NCBI GenBank assembly: GCA_977006965.1
Contig: OZ345379.1
Span: 248,001 to 312,000, forward strand
From: Phymatolithon calcareum
Lineage: Eukaryota > Rhodophyta > Florideophyceae > Hapalidiales
Reading direction: 5' to 3'
Length of the DNA stretch: 64,000 bases
Shown: positions 43,163 to 54,320 of the stretch, one piece after another
Layout: each line of letters starts with the position of its first letter
Numbering within the stretch: position 1 is the first letter of the stretch
Notes under the pieces: generated by a model
The model's input: only the letters and a program-made list of their open reading frames with translations
The model's database searches: none
What the model was told of the DNA's origin: nothing
Program-made: the position numbers and the translations under genes

Positions 43163-46100
43163 CTACATTAAGAGCTCTCCTATGACAACTTGCCCATCTG
43201 CGAGGCCAACTATAGCTTTTGAATGCAGCTTACTGTAGTAAAATTTGACAGATTTAAGTGGCATGGTGCCGACTTGAACTGTCTTCGCGTTCTCCCCTGT
43301 TGCGTATATCCTGCGGTCCTCTCGTTGTATCATGTATCCAGGACGTTGCATCCTGGTTGTAGTGCTGGTGTCTAAAAGAAAAACCTCATCCGACGTATGT
43401 ACAACACACAATTCACTGCCAACGTCGAATTCAAGGCTTCTGATGAATTCTTCGTAATGCACACACCCCAGTACGCATTCTCCGCTCTCACCATCCCACA
43501 CACGAACTGTTTTGTCATGAGACCGAAACAATCCGACTTCCGTCCCCGTTCATTGCAACGCACCGCACCCAATCCTCGTGTCCACAGAGTGGTCCCAGCA
43601 CGCATTCTCTGTTCTCACCATCCCACACACGAACAGTGTCGTCATCAGATCCCGAAACAATCCAACTTCCGTCCCCACTCATTGCAACGCACCGCACCCA
43701 ATCCTCGTGTCCACGAAGTGGTCCCAGTACGCATTCTCCGCTCTCACCATCCCACACACGAACAGTTCTGTCAAGAGATCCCGAAACAATCCGACTTCCG
43801 TCCCCACTCATTGCAGCGCACCGCACCCAATCCTCGTGTCCACAGAGTGGTCCCAGTACGCATTCTCCGCTCTCACCATCCCACACACGAATTGTTTTGT
43901 CAAGAGATCCCGAAACAATCCGACTTCCGTCCCCGTTCATTGCAACGCACCGCACCCAATCCTCGTGTCCACGGAGTGGTCCCAGTACGCATTCTCCGCT
44001 CTCACCATCCCACACGCGAACTGTTTTGTCATGAGATCCCGAAACAATCCGAATTCCGTCCCCGTTCATTGCAACGCACCGCACCCAATCCTCGTGTCCA
44101 CGGAGTGGTCCCAGTACGCATTCTCCGCTCTCACCATCCCACACACGAACTGCTTTGTCATGAGATCCCGAAACAATCCGACTTCCATCTCCGTTCATTG
44201 CAACGCACCGCACCCAATCCTCGTGTCCACAGAGTGGTCCCAGTATGCATTCTCCGTTCTCACCATCCCACACACGAACAGTTCTGTCAAGAGATCCCGA
44301 AACAATCCGACTTCCGTCCCCACTCATTGCAACGCACCGCACCCAATCCTCGTGTCCACGAAGTGGTCCCAGTACGCATTCTCTGTTCTCACCATCCGGC
44401 ACACGAACTGTTTTGTCATGAGATCCCGAAACAATCCGACTTCCGTCCCCACTCATTGCAACGCACCGCACCCAATCCTCGTGTCCACAGAGTGGTCCCA
44501 GTACGTATTCTCCGTTCTCCCCATCCCACACACGAACAGTTTCGTCATCAGATCCCGAAACAATCCGACTTCCGTCCCCGTTCATTGCAACGCACCGCAC
44601 CCAATCCTCGTGTCCACGGAGCGGTCCCAGGACGCATTCTCTGTTCTCACCATCCCACACACGAACAGTTTCGTCATCAGATCCCGAAACAATCCGACTT
44701 CCATCCCCGTTCATTGCAACGCACCGCACCCAATCCTCGTGTCCACGGAGCGGTCCCAGCACGCATTCTCTGTTCTCACCATCCCACACACGAACAGTCT
44801 TGTCATGAGATCCCGAAACAATCCGACTTCCATCCCCGTTCATCGCAACGCACTGCACATAATGCTCGTGTCCACAGAGTGGTCCCAGTACGCATTCTCC
44901 GCTCTCACCATCCCACACACGAACAGTTTTGTCATGAGATCCCGAAACAATCCGACTTCCGTCCCCGTTCATTGCAACGCACTGCACATCATCCTCGTGT
45001 CCACAGAGTGGTCCCAGCACGCATTCTCCGTTCTCCCCATTCCACACACGAACAGTTTTGTCACGAGATCCCGAAACAATGCGTCTTCCCTCTCCGCTCA
45101 TGGCAGCACTGGTGATCATATCGACATGACCCTTCAGTGTGTGTACAGTACATATCGCTTGCAAATCGAAAACAAGGATTTCGTGTCCTTGCACAACTGC
45201 AATTATATTTTGTTCATCGCTCAAACACAGAGCTCCAACGTCCTCCTCAAAGTCGATACGGAAGTGTTGTCCGGCATCGACCCTCCATCGCAGCTCGTGC
45301 TTCGGCATATAGTACGGCTTCGGAACATGCATCGACACACTTGACAGGAAGCGTTTCACAAATTCTGAAGATGAGCACTGCGATTGCAACCGACCGTACA
45401 TCTCAAACGGAGTTGCGTGTATACTACTGTTGATGTTCACCCAGCTTTCTTCGAGGGCCCGGCGCACTGCGTCCGCCCCAATAGCTCTCCCGCTCCCATG
45501 CGATAATTCCTGAAAATCGTCCCGCAGAGCCACTATTCCTCCAACCTTCATTTGCCTCTGCGACCATCGTACATCGGACAGCAACGATTCCAGCTCACAC
45601 CCTTCGCTCATCGCCAAGTGTCGAGCGAGATTCTTTTCAATGTACCCATCCTCGGGTACTTTTTCACAATCCCACCACTCGCGGCAATCATGCATATTTG
45701 ACTGCAAAACGTTACCAGCCTCTTTCCGCATGTATCCATCGAGGAACCGCGCATGCCAAAGAGAAGTACGATTGTTTCAACAGATAGTGTCTTGGCTTGT
45801 TCAAGCACGAGATCGTGCAGCGCCAACCCGTCAACCTTTCCCGCTGGCGTGGCCTGCCAGCGCCGCAAAACTGGGTGCATGTCTGAGAGTTTAGACATAA
45901 GTTGCTTAGTCGCTTGCTCGTTTGTCTCCCACAGACGTCTCAGGCACGTCCAAGGAATCCAAGCCTGCTTGCGTAGAACACTCAAACTTTTCTTTCACGC
46001 TCAATTCGCATCCAAGTTTCCTCCGACCTTCTGTGCCACCCACCCACTTGTCGCAATGCCGCAAACTGGTCTCAATCACAGCTCTCAGTCCCCGGTACTC

Positions 46101-47450
46101 ATCAACACTTTCGTCCCCTATACTTTCGATGTTTTCTTTCAGCTCATGCGCATATGTTACTACCGACTCACCAATGATGCCACTGTTTTCTTCGATTAAG
46201 TTGCGCAGACTGGTCCCAGTAGCACCTAATGCCACTGGCAGTCCAGCGCACGCATCCAAGATATCTCGAAATGCCGTCCAAGTGTCGCTTGATTCGTCAA
46301 TAGATTCAGTTTCGATGTCAGCGTACTTGGCGAGAATGCTCGACGCCTGCTGCCCGCGAAATTCGCGAGGGCTGAACTTCACCTAGAGGAATTGTTGCCA
46401 GATGGACTTCTCCCGTGTCGAAATGACCATCGCACTTGATGATGAGTTGCAAAGCAACAGCTTAAGCGAACTTAGATATCCGATTGGGTGTCCCTCGAAG
46501 GACCAGATATCATCGCATACGAACAGAGCACACCTACCTTTGAACCACAGAGACGCTTGCTTAGCAGCTGATTCTGCAGATCTCTTATTTGTGATATCCC
46601 TAGCAAGAGACTTGCCGCCCGAGCTTTCAACAAAGTGTGCAACACCTTCAATCACATCTTCTTCAGCAGCGTCTTGTCCAAGAGTGATGAAGAACACCCC
46701 GTCGACCTACTTGTTCTTCACTTCCGATTCACGGCAAAGGCCCTGAAGTGCAACAGTTTTCCCCACGCCACCCATTCCCACTGCTCCAAGCACATCCGGA
46801 CTAACGGCAGCCGTCACCCTTTCACCGGCTAAGTTCGACAATACTTCACGCTTCAAGAATGCCTCCATGGTATCACCACTGAAGTTTAGCACCACTTTGT
46901 TCGAAAGCGGAGGCTCATCAAAATGGGCAAGGTATTCGTCACATGGCACCATGTCATTAACTCTCATCGAAGGCGTAGCGAGAGCTATTGCTACAAGGTT
47001 AATCGCGAGTTGAGTCTCCTTCCATATCGCGTCAAGTTTTTCAAGCGCTGTTTTCACCTTGTTCGCCCTAGAGAATAGCATGACCTCGTTTACTAGACGA
47101 CCGTCGACAATTCGATTCCTGCTTCGCAATGAACGAAGCCCTTGTTTCGAAGAGCTCCCACTCGCAGTTGCAGGAGAGCTCTCTCTTGTAAACTCATCCT
47201 CTAGGCTCTTCAAGATGTCCTCAGCCCTTGTCAGACATCCCTCAACGTTCTTGAGAATGGTGCGAAACGTGCTTGTCGCACGTTCCCCAATAGATTCCTT
47301 GTCTTCCGCAAGCGTTGCTTCGATACTTTCAACACTTGTTTTGCAGTCTTCGAAGGACTTGATTGAAGAACCCTAGTTGTCCGGCAGTGACCCAAAGTCT
47401 TCGCAGCGCTTCTTGAAGTTGGACAATCTCTGTGCCAACTGATTGATCAT
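43163..47450 (-). pseudogene. NB-ARC/STAND receptor with WD40 repeats, broken
   Basis: The order from 47450 is: helical N-terminus (MINQLAQRLSNFKKRCEDFG), NB-ARC NTPase, winged-helix-like region, WD40 array. NB-ARC landmarks are clear: P-loop GAVGMGGVGKTVALQGL near 46780, Walker B ALFVCDDIW near 46510, sensor STREKSIW near 46405, and a GLPVALGATGTSL motif near 46235. STAND proteins of this build act as ligand-triggered oligomerising switches in immunity or cell death (for example APAF1, fungal HET-E). N-terminus and NTPase lie in one frame with TAG stops at 47373, 46707 and 46383 and a TAA at 45906. Frameshifts follow near 45930 and 45740. The WD40 frame is then open from 45731 to 43515, where a 2-base loss (GTTTCGGTCTCA) ends it. 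A final degenerate propeller part runs to 43163. The sensing array is preserved while the switch is dead, so a recent loss or a donor role in gene conversion is possible. Confidence 0.9.
43450..45140 (-). repeat. WD40 array, 13 near-identical 129-bp units
   Basis: Each unit encodes 43 residues of the pattern GHEDWVRCVAMNGDGSRIVS followed by GS.DKTVRVWDGE..ECVLGPL. Twelve units are almost the same; the first (GHVDMITSAAMSGEGRRIVS) and a fourteenth degenerate one cap the ends. Differences concentrate at a few positions (LCG/LRG, DWVRC/HYVQC/DDVQC, SH/SL/SD, DK/DR/DE, NRE/NGE/SGE), while DNA between units is otherwise nearly invariant. Confidence 0.95.
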
Positions 47451-47599
47451 ACCGACAACTCCAAGCACAAGACCTGCTTAACGCGTGTATCATAATATCA
47501 CCCTATAGCTGATCCCATGAACTCTCAATCGATCGTTTTTATGAGACGAGCCGCAAAATGCTCTTTGATTTGCATTTTTGCATATTATGCAAAGTTGTG

Positions 47600-48022
47600 T
47601 CCACGGAAGAACCATAACGCGGAAAGTTGATACGCAAGCATGTTGTATTCGAGGGTTACGGTCGATACGCACGGCTATGGAGAAGCCCAGGTTCAGAAGG
47701 CACACCACACGAAATGCTGCAAGCGATAAATGAGAAGTTGAATACCGTGCAACTGAGATATTCCTGTCCTGTACTGCATGCATTTGCGCGCAGTACGGAA
47801 TCCCTGCGTTTTCTGTGGAGAGAGGCGTCCCCGTGGGACGTCCAGGAGGCAGGGAAGGCGCTGGAGGGTTTGGCTTCTCCGACTCCAATCCGCAATGCGA
47901 CTCTCAAACATCACAATGAGCATGCGCATAGACACGACGCCAAACTCGCAATGCATGCTCGACTTCGACGCTTCGGCTGCAGCATGGTATTCACTCTTCT
48001 CTACAGTTGCGAGTCCTAGAAG
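47600..48022. other. Probable LINE interior, unreadable
   Basis: Frames on both strands are short. I infer it belongs to the LINE whose end is readable from 48023, but I see no reverse-transcriptase motif here. Confidence 0.25.
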
Positions 48023-48300
48023 ATGACCCAACAAGTCAAACGGAAGCTGAATTCAGCTGCGTACAAAATGCTATCCAAGATAAGTGGACGTGGCAGAATA
48101 GGCCCGAGAACCTTCATTCAAAGTCGTCATGCGCGCCAGGATCAGCAATGGAGTTGGCTTGGGCACATGTTTCGCATGGAAGAGCACCTCATGGTACGCT
48201 AAGTGTTACTGCAGTGTGTCAAACCAACCCCGGAGTCACTCTTCAGCGACGTGCCCCCGCCGAAACGTACGAATGGTTCTCAATATCGCACAGGATAGAA
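48023..48300 (+). mobile_element. LINE reverse-transcriptase C-terminal remnant
   Basis: The frame reads MTQQVKRKLNSAAYKMLSKI, then SWLGHMFRMEEHLMVR, an in-frame TAA, and VLLQCVKPTPESL. The V-K-R-K-x-N-S-A...S-K-x-x-G block followed by W-L-G-H-x-x-R-M is characteristic of the C-terminal tail of many non-LTR endonuclease/reverse-transcriptase proteins. Fingers, palm and endonuclease are not present. A truncated dead copy. Confidence 0.65.
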
Positions 48301-48413
48301 CAAAATGGAGAAAGCTTAGACCTTCGAAGCGCTGCTAACCTCACTTGGGGAAATACAGAATACAAGACAATACCGTACAACTGGAGCATGCGACATTTAA
48401 ACACTGAGAAGTA

Positions 48414-48459
48414 CCCTCCTCATGATAACATCATTTAATGATGTTATAATGAGGAGGGC
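48414..48459. repeat. Near-perfect hairpin, 23-bp arms
   Basis: CCCTCCTCATGATAACATCA pairs with its downstream reverse complement (ending at 48459) with one mismatch and no loop. It lies at the 3' end of the LINE remnant. Confidence 0.88.
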
Positions 48460-48599
48460 TGCGTGAAGTAAAGGCTTTGATGTTCCCGTTAGAGTGCGTC
48501 TGGGGATGCCATCCATGCTTTGCCTGTGGCGATCATTCCTTCTTCCTCTTCTGTTGATGTGCAGAAACTTTGCAGTACTGTACTGTGCTTTGCAGCTCA

Positions 48600-48705
48600 C
48601 TTGCGTACCGTGCTGTTCAATATAGCATTAGTTGCCTCTTTCCCCCATGCCAGGGGGCCCCATGTACTACCACAAAACCATAACCATACTCTATACTGCA
48701 CTAAA
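48600..48705 (-). repeat. Dispersed repeat copy 1
   Basis: On the minus strand it reads CCCCTGGCATGGGGGAAAGA then GGCAACTAATGCTATATTG. The same order occurs at 49325-49420 and 50805-50885. Confidence 0.7.
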
Positions 48706-49324
48706 CTGCAGTTAACACAGCCCAGTGGTAGCCGAATAAAATCCTTCCAATGAGCTACCTGACTAACAAAATTTGAAGATTGTAGTGCCCGGTACACGTT
48801 TTTTAGAGTAATTGGCAACTATTGCACACTCTTTACGCGTTTCCTCTTCTTATCAGGTTGGAGACTAAATTGCCAGCGGGGGCAGAGGGCACCTCAACAA
48901 AACGAAACTAAGCTTTATAACTGTAAAGTGCAGTTGGCGCACGTGCTCGATATTTAGCTCGATACGTATCGATGCACGAATTGTGGAGTCCACACCAATT
49001 CCCATTCGCCGTAAGCTCAGACATGTGCGCACACATGGTGTTTAATGACTAGTCATTGAACATCTTCGCTGAATCCGCACACGTCATGAACTTACGAGCG
49101 AATCTGTACTGTACGGAGTCCGTACTACGGACGCTATCCACGGCATCGCCGAAAGTGATGTCGAAAACAATCCGTTCGTGATGCTTACGTGGTTCAACAT
49201 TGTCGTTGTCGCACTACTGCCACGAGGAGCGATTCGTTCCTTCCGTAAACAGAGAGGCTGCTCTACAGTATGTGATGTTCGAGAGGAGAATATGCGAAAC
49301 CTATTAGAATTTTGCCTGTACAAT

Positions 49325-49420
49325 CACAGTGTAAAATATGGATATGGTTCCACGGTACGTACCTGGGGTCCCCTGGCGTTGGGGACAGAGGCAACTAACG
49401 CTATATTGGATATATCGCTC
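49325..49420 (+). repeat. Dispersed repeat copy 2
   Basis: Plus strand: CCCCTGGCGTTGGGGACAGA then GGCAACTAACGCTATATTGG. It is inverted relative to copy 1. Confidence 0.7.
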
Positions 49421-49446
49421 GTATATAACGACGTTTCGCCAATGAT

Positions 49447-49480
49447 GGCTGTGAGAAAAGCCACAGCTTTTCGCACAGCC
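49447..49480. repeat. Hairpin, 15-bp arms
   Basis: GGCTGTGAGAAAAGC pairs with GCTTTTCGCACAGCC with one mismatch; 4-base loop. Confidence 0.8.
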
Positions 49481-50117
49481 ACCTGCTGCCACCATAGGGA
49501 AAACGGAAAAATTCAGTTGTGGTGAGACAGACCGCCATTGACAACTGGGGACATGGTTATCTCTTGCGGGAGTCGTTCAGGGCTATTTTGAGTCAGTTTT
49601 CCGGGTTGGGACGAGAGTCAGGTGTAGGCCAGTGACTCGTTAGCTTACTGACGGCGCTGATCAGTTTCTTGCGCTCTCGTTTGGTCCATTTGGGTTCAAA
49701 GGGCACCGTGCGGATAGTCCGTAGCGTCCCACAACTGGACTGGAGTGTCCAGGAATCTACACAAGAACTAGTACAGAGGATCTGGTGCACTTGGCGTTTC
49801 AGGGCAATTCTTGCTTACGGGAATTCGGCGCTTCGTGACAAGCGCGGCTTCTTGCGTTCATCTATCGGATAGGGCCACCGGAGGGCTGCTCTCAGAGGGG
49901 GGGGGCAGACTGTGCAAGGCACGTTGAGTGATCTTGTTGTATGAGCCAGTGTTCCTAGACATCCACGCAACCACTACCGTTCCGCAGAGTCGGTTCTAGT
50001 TGTGGTAGCAGTTGCCGACTTGGGGCCAGGTCGTTGTGACCCACCAAGCGCTGCACAAACGCATGGTTTCCAGCGTGCTTCACCAGGAATGTCTGTCAGT
50101 GCGCACTTTCGAGATGC

Positions 50118-50143
50118 AGAAAGTGGGATGCATCCCACTTTCT
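50118..50143. repeat. Perfect 26-bp palindrome
   Basis: AGAAAGTGGGATG is followed directly by its reverse complement. Confidence 0.92.
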
Positions 50144-50548
50144 TGGTTTCCTGCACTTTACGAGCATAGGAAGTATTTCGAAAACTCATCGGGATATTTG
50201 ATGATTTCAAAGCGGTATCGGTAACTCGGCTACACTGTCTCTTTGGAGGAATTCAAAATTCGGAGGTACCTATGATATGAATCACCATGATGGTGCTGTC
50301 ACACGCGACGTGCTTCCTCGCGGCATCACTATTGCAGACTAGGACACTCGAGATGCATGCAAAAGTTATGAAGGTGACTTGGTTTGTGCAATCGCAGGAA
50401 AAAAAGAGCAGTTCGGTCGGACGGGAAACAACGAGCGATGGTCGGACTCGAGCCTTTAAAACGGAATACAAATCAATTTATTCTGCCAAACGAACGCTAA
50501 AAAGAACCACAAGTTGCATGCCTACTGCAATGTACAGTATACTGTATC

Positions 50549-50591
50549 ATATATTCGTAACCGAACAATAATTGTTCGGTTACGAATATAT
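50549..50591. repeat. Perfect 21-bp-arm palindrome
   Basis: ATATATTCGTAACCGAACAA starts the left arm; the centre is one base (50570) and the right arm is exact. Confidence 0.93.
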
Positions 50592-50804
50592 ATGCACGAA
50601 GGTGAGGGGAATGAGAAGCTTCTCATACGTCTTGTACAGGGAATATTCCAAATTTGCTAGCGGACAAACACCGCTACTTTCTGGTTTACCGTGGCACGAA
50701 ATAGTTTACTGTATGATATGGAGGGAGTGGGAAAACTTTGCCATGAGACAACTGGGTAATTTTCTTGTGCGGCCGCGATCAACTACTGTACTGTATTACT
50801 ACCG

Positions 50805-50885
50805 TTTGTTATTAGTTGCCTCTTTTCCCCACGCCAGGGGCCACAGGGACGATAGCCATATGATACACCGTATCCAGTACAATAG
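50805..50885 (-). repeat. Dispersed repeat copy 3
   Basis: On the minus strand it reads CCCCTGGCGTGGGGAAAAGA then GGCAACTAATAAC, preceded by CTATCGTCCCTGTGG. Confidence 0.65.
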
Positions 50886-51624
50886 AAGTCGATAGAGGAT
50901 GGACCAAATGGGTACTTTAGAAGTTTCTCCATAGGAATCGCTAGATTCTTAAACTTAGGACCTGACTGTGTTGTGCTCGACCAGCGCATTGGTAGCCGTC
51001 TCAACGCACGTGCTAGGGCCACGGTGTGCCGCCACGATAGAGCGCCAGTGGGGGCCACAGCGACCTGAGGGCCATGCAGCTGTGGCATTTCGGTCGCGGT
51101 TTTAAAATTTCAAGTTTGTCCGTTTCTGCAACTTGAGTCTATGCAGGTGGTCTAAGGGTAACCGTCAAAAGATATTGCAGCTTTCGCACCGGCCGGTACC
51201 TCGAGAACATTGCCTCACAAGCATGCATCAACAATGGCAGGCAGAGATCAAAGTTGTGCCAAAATTTAACCATAATTGCACCAAATCGGCAACGAACAAG
51301 ACCTTCCACTGTCAGTATTCGTGAAATAGTGCAGTGACCACAGATGAGTTTGTCTTGAATATTTCACTGATGCTTATCGATTGGAACATTTATATTATGA
51401 TACACGCGTTTTATTGCTCAATGGCAGTATCGACTGGTCACATCATGGGCTCTTTGTTTTCGATGGCAAAAGCGGACGTCACAATCGATAGAAGAAGGCA
51501 TCTGAAAATCGAAGAACTGGAAATCTATAGAATCGAAGATGCTGTGCTGCGGAATAGAAGGCCCATAGGTTTCCTATGCTAAGGTTTTTAGACAAACATA
51601 ACTTGCAAGAAATACACTCTAAAG
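50886..51624. other. No clear gene
   Basis: Short frames only. Confidence 0.4.
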
Positions 51625-51677
51625 GATTTTGCGTCAGGGTCTCCTTCTTCAAAAAAAGGAGACCCTGACGCAAAATC
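51625..51677. repeat. Perfect 22-bp-arm hairpin
   Basis: 51625-51646 (GATTTTGCGTCAGGGTCTCC...) pairs exactly with 51656-51677 around a 9-base loop. Confidence 0.95.
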
Positions 51678-52149
51678 ATCCCCGCCAAGCGCAAAACACA
51701 TAAGCGGAAGATCTCTACATTAAATTGAACAACTTTCAGTCTTACTGACTGGCTTTGGGAGCGGTCTATGCAAGCGGTAAGCTTGAGGCTCATTCTGTGT
51801 TGCAGCTCCACTATTACGCAGTTTTCGTAGGTCGCGTATCTGCGAGCAAGGGGTTGCTCTATTGTCTGGGCTTCACCGCAGTCTCATCGAATGGCATTGA
51901 GCCCGTCGATAGACCAGCCATTCCTAAGAGCATGGACTAAAGCCATCGCCCTCTTCGATTTTGTAGTCTCTGATATTTTAATCCACAAGACCGGTGCGTG
52001 CATGTCGCTGTGATCCCCATTTTTGAATTCAGCGCCAATTTTCACCGTTTAAAAACATTTCCTTCGCTCCTTGAAACACCAATTCCTCTCTTTGTCCACT
52101 ATGTCACGGAAGGTGAGCCCTAAGTCTGTTCTGCAACAGCTTCTCATTG
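51678..52149. other. No clear gene
   Basis: Contains a 30-codon frame at 52101 (MSRKVSPKSVLQQLL) resembling the start at 41707. Otherwise nothing recognised. Confidence 0.35.
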
Positions 52150-52236
52150 GGTCGCACGAGATTCGCTTCCACGCAGTGTGGCTGGACTATTAGATTCGAT
52201 AAGAACCTCGTGGACAAAATGAAACCCACACCGTAA
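52150..52236 (+). repeat. Diverged third copy of the 52.3-kb inverted-repeat arm
   Basis: ACGCAGTGTGGCTGGACTAT through AACCTCGTGGACAAAATGAA parallels the right arm of the next feature (GCGCAGTGTGACTGGATGAC ... AACATCGTGGGCAAAATGAA) in the same orientation. Confidence 0.75.
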
Positions 52237-52311
52237 CGTTGTTCCGCAATAAAGAAAGTTTAGAAATTTTTGAGTAGAGCTAAGGGTCTCAAATTTTCCG
52301 AACAAGTTTCC

Positions 52312-52485
52312 GGAGTGGTTTTCAATTTGCCCACGAAGCTCTTGCCGAATCTCGTCATCCAGTCACACTGCGTGGAAGCTAAACCCGTGCACGTACCCGT
52401 ACGCCCGTACGGGTTTCGCTTCTGCGCAGTGTGACTGGATGACGAGATTCGGCAAGAACATCGTGGGCAAAATGAAACCCACTCT
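52312..52485. repeat. Long inverted repeat, about 75-bp arms
   Basis: Left arm 52312-52388 and right arm 52407-52485 pair along most of their length. The best part is CTTGCCGAATCTCGTCATCC plus AGTCACACTGCG, perfect on both sides. An inner palindrome (CCCGTACGCCCGTACGGG) forms the tip. A third, direct copy lies about 100 bases to the left, so the arms come from a duplicated segment. Confidence 0.9.
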
Positions 52486-52532
52486 GCAAACCCTTTAGGT
52501 TTCGTTTCTTCCCTTGGCGTATCTCTCGACAA

Positions 52533-53390
52533 TTCATGTTTAATTCACATCAGTTTTTGTTTCTGCGCTGCTCCCTTAAATGCGGTTGGCTTTTATTGTT
52601 CTTTTTTCTTTTGAACTAAGGGTTGAACCAAATAGCATTGAATGCAACTGATACTTCGTTACGGGCTGTGAGGTCTATCGCTTCCGCGTTTCGTTCTGAT
52701 CCCGGCAGCCTATCGATATGATATGACACATCGAAGCCTTGATTGCAATCAAACGCGAAATTCTTCAAATTTACAGTGCCCGCCAAAGTTGAATTGTGAG
52801 AAACTGTGCATCTCCCACTTCTGTATAGTAGTGCACAGCATGGCCCAACGAGGAAACTCTTCTATGCGCCGTCATCTCTCAAAAATAGTCTTTCCAATCG
52901 CAGCCCATTATTGAAACCCGTCAAGCGCAGCTGCCCTTTGAAGGTGCTTCTGCCGCGCATCAAATGCAGCACGACGCACTGATTTCTCCAATGCCCAGGC
53001 CGAGGCCACGTGCGATATGTAAAAACTGTCATCCACGGAACGCACTTGTTTGTAATGAGTCATCGTTTCAAATCCGCCTCGATTTGCAACAGTATCTTCA
53101 ATTTTCCTTCGTTTTTGAAACGAATAGCCCTTGTACGCACAGCAATTCCTTTTGAAACGTTCTACTTGAATCATTGTACCTCCTCTACGACGTCCCCTCC
53201 ACCCTCTCTCAACCATAGTTTTCTCCGTATTCCCACTTCTGCTGCACAACACTTATTTCCTCTACGACTCGATACCCGAATACGCCATATTTGCAAACTC
53301 AACAAACCCGGACTATCAGCAGACAACAACGGAACTACTGTACTGTACGCGCTCATCTTCCGTCGTGTGCTCCCGCCAAAAACTTCCGCG
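52533..53390. other. Upstream region of the KA1-like gene
   Basis: No supported gene. A CTACTGTACTGTACGCGC word lies about 55 bases before the ATG at 53391; similar TACTGTAC words recur across the window. Confidence 0.35.
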
Positions 53391-54320
53391 ATGATGACGC
53401 CCCGGCGAACTCGCTCCTTTTCGGACGCCCCGCTGGGCGGCAGTATTGCGAACCGCGCGATCACAGATGAAGCTCTGTGGGAACGTCTCTCTAAGTATCG
53501 TCCGAAGCGGTCAGAAACCGTTCAAATAGGAGACGGACCGCGATTCCCGGATCGATGTTCCCTTCGTGCAGATGTCTTCGGCCGCCGTCGAGGTGACGCC
53601 ACGCGTACGCTTGCCGAAGCTGAGGAATCCATGAGTATGGGACGTATTCTAGGCGATTCATCCGCGCTCGAGAGGACCTCATTTCTCGCCAACATTGAGC
53701 TACAAAGCGATGAAGAACCGGAGGATACCGCCGTGGCAATTGAGCGTGCGCTAGGCGAAAGTTTCGGCAAATTACGAGGCTCGAAGAACATGACAATGGC
53801 GTTCAAGAAGGTTGCGCGCTCTGTGGATGGAGCCGTTCGTCGAGCAGATCTGGCAAACCCTGATTTTGGTGGCGATCCAAAGGAAATGCTTATTCTTGAC
53901 AAGGGCGCGAAACGAAGACCTCGCGTTGAACCACCCACGTTCTCCACGACGATGACTGCGCGGCAAGCGGCGGCAACATTGGAGACCATTTGCAGGGAGA
54001 TGTCATGCAGTGTGAAACGTGTATTTTCGGCGGAGGTTGATGGAAGTGTTGGCACTTGTATCAAGTTGAGGGTTGTCCGACCAGGATCGAGGTTTGGAAG
54101 ACCGAATCAGCGAAGATTGAAGATTATCATTACGATTTGCGAGGAGGATAAGGTAAGGACCGATGTTTATCTTAAGAAGGTTGTCGGATTATTGCCTGAT
54201 ACTGCGTCGTTTCTGAAGTTGAGCGAGGATATCCGAACTCGGTTTCAAAGGGAATGGCCCAAATTGGTTGATGCGCTTTACGTTCGAGTACCTCTTTGCG
54301 CCGAGAAAGAGGGATACTGA
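53391..54320 (+). CDS. Unknown protein with KA1-like C-terminus
   Basis: The 309-residue protein starts at the first ATG of the coding-like region; the frame is open further up but without ATG and with different composition. The first 190 residues are Arg/Asp/Glu-rich and unrecognised. The last 110 (from about TMTARQAAATLETICREMSC) show alternating strands and a final helix: CIKLRVVRPGSRF, RRLKIIITICEEDKVRTDVY, LKKVVGLLPDTASFLKLSED. This resembles the KA1 fold found at the end of MARK/KIN1/AMPK-type kinases, which binds acidic lipids or holds the kinase off. No kinase domain is present here or adjacent, so it would be a stand-alone KA1-like protein. The family call is tentative; the gene call is firmer. 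Confidence 0.7.
   Translation: MMTPRRTRSFSDAPLGGSIANRAITDEALWERLSKYRPKRSETVQIGDGPRFPDRCSLRADVFGRRRGDATRTLAEAEESMSMGRILGDSSALERTSFLANIELQSDEEPEDTAVAIERALGESFGKLRGSKNMTMAFKKVARSVDGAVRRADLANPDFGGDPKEMLILDKGAKRRPRVEPPTFSTTMTARQAAATLETICREMSCSVKRVFSAEVDGSVGTCIKLRVVRPGSRFGRPNQRRLKIIITICEEDKVRTDVYLKKVVGLLPDTASFLKLSEDIRTRFQREWPKLVDALYVRVPLCAEKEGY

Larger units (their letters stand above)
48460..50117. other. No clear gene; dispersed repeat copies
   Basis: No supported gene. It carries two of the three copies of the 80-100-bp repeat and a hairpin at 49447-49480. Confidence 0.4.

Noticed and set aside
43397-45344. Two plus-strand open frames of over 570 codons opposite the WD40 array, themselves repetitive.
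   Set aside because: They are mirror readings of the 129-bp repeat, whose period is a multiple of three and so keeps several frames open. The minus frame has true WD40 logic (GH...WD) and continues into NB-ARC.
51625-51677. Rho-independent terminators at the short perfect hairpins.
   Set aside because: The host is eukaryotic, the hairpins are not followed by consistent T runs and do not sit at consistent gene ends.
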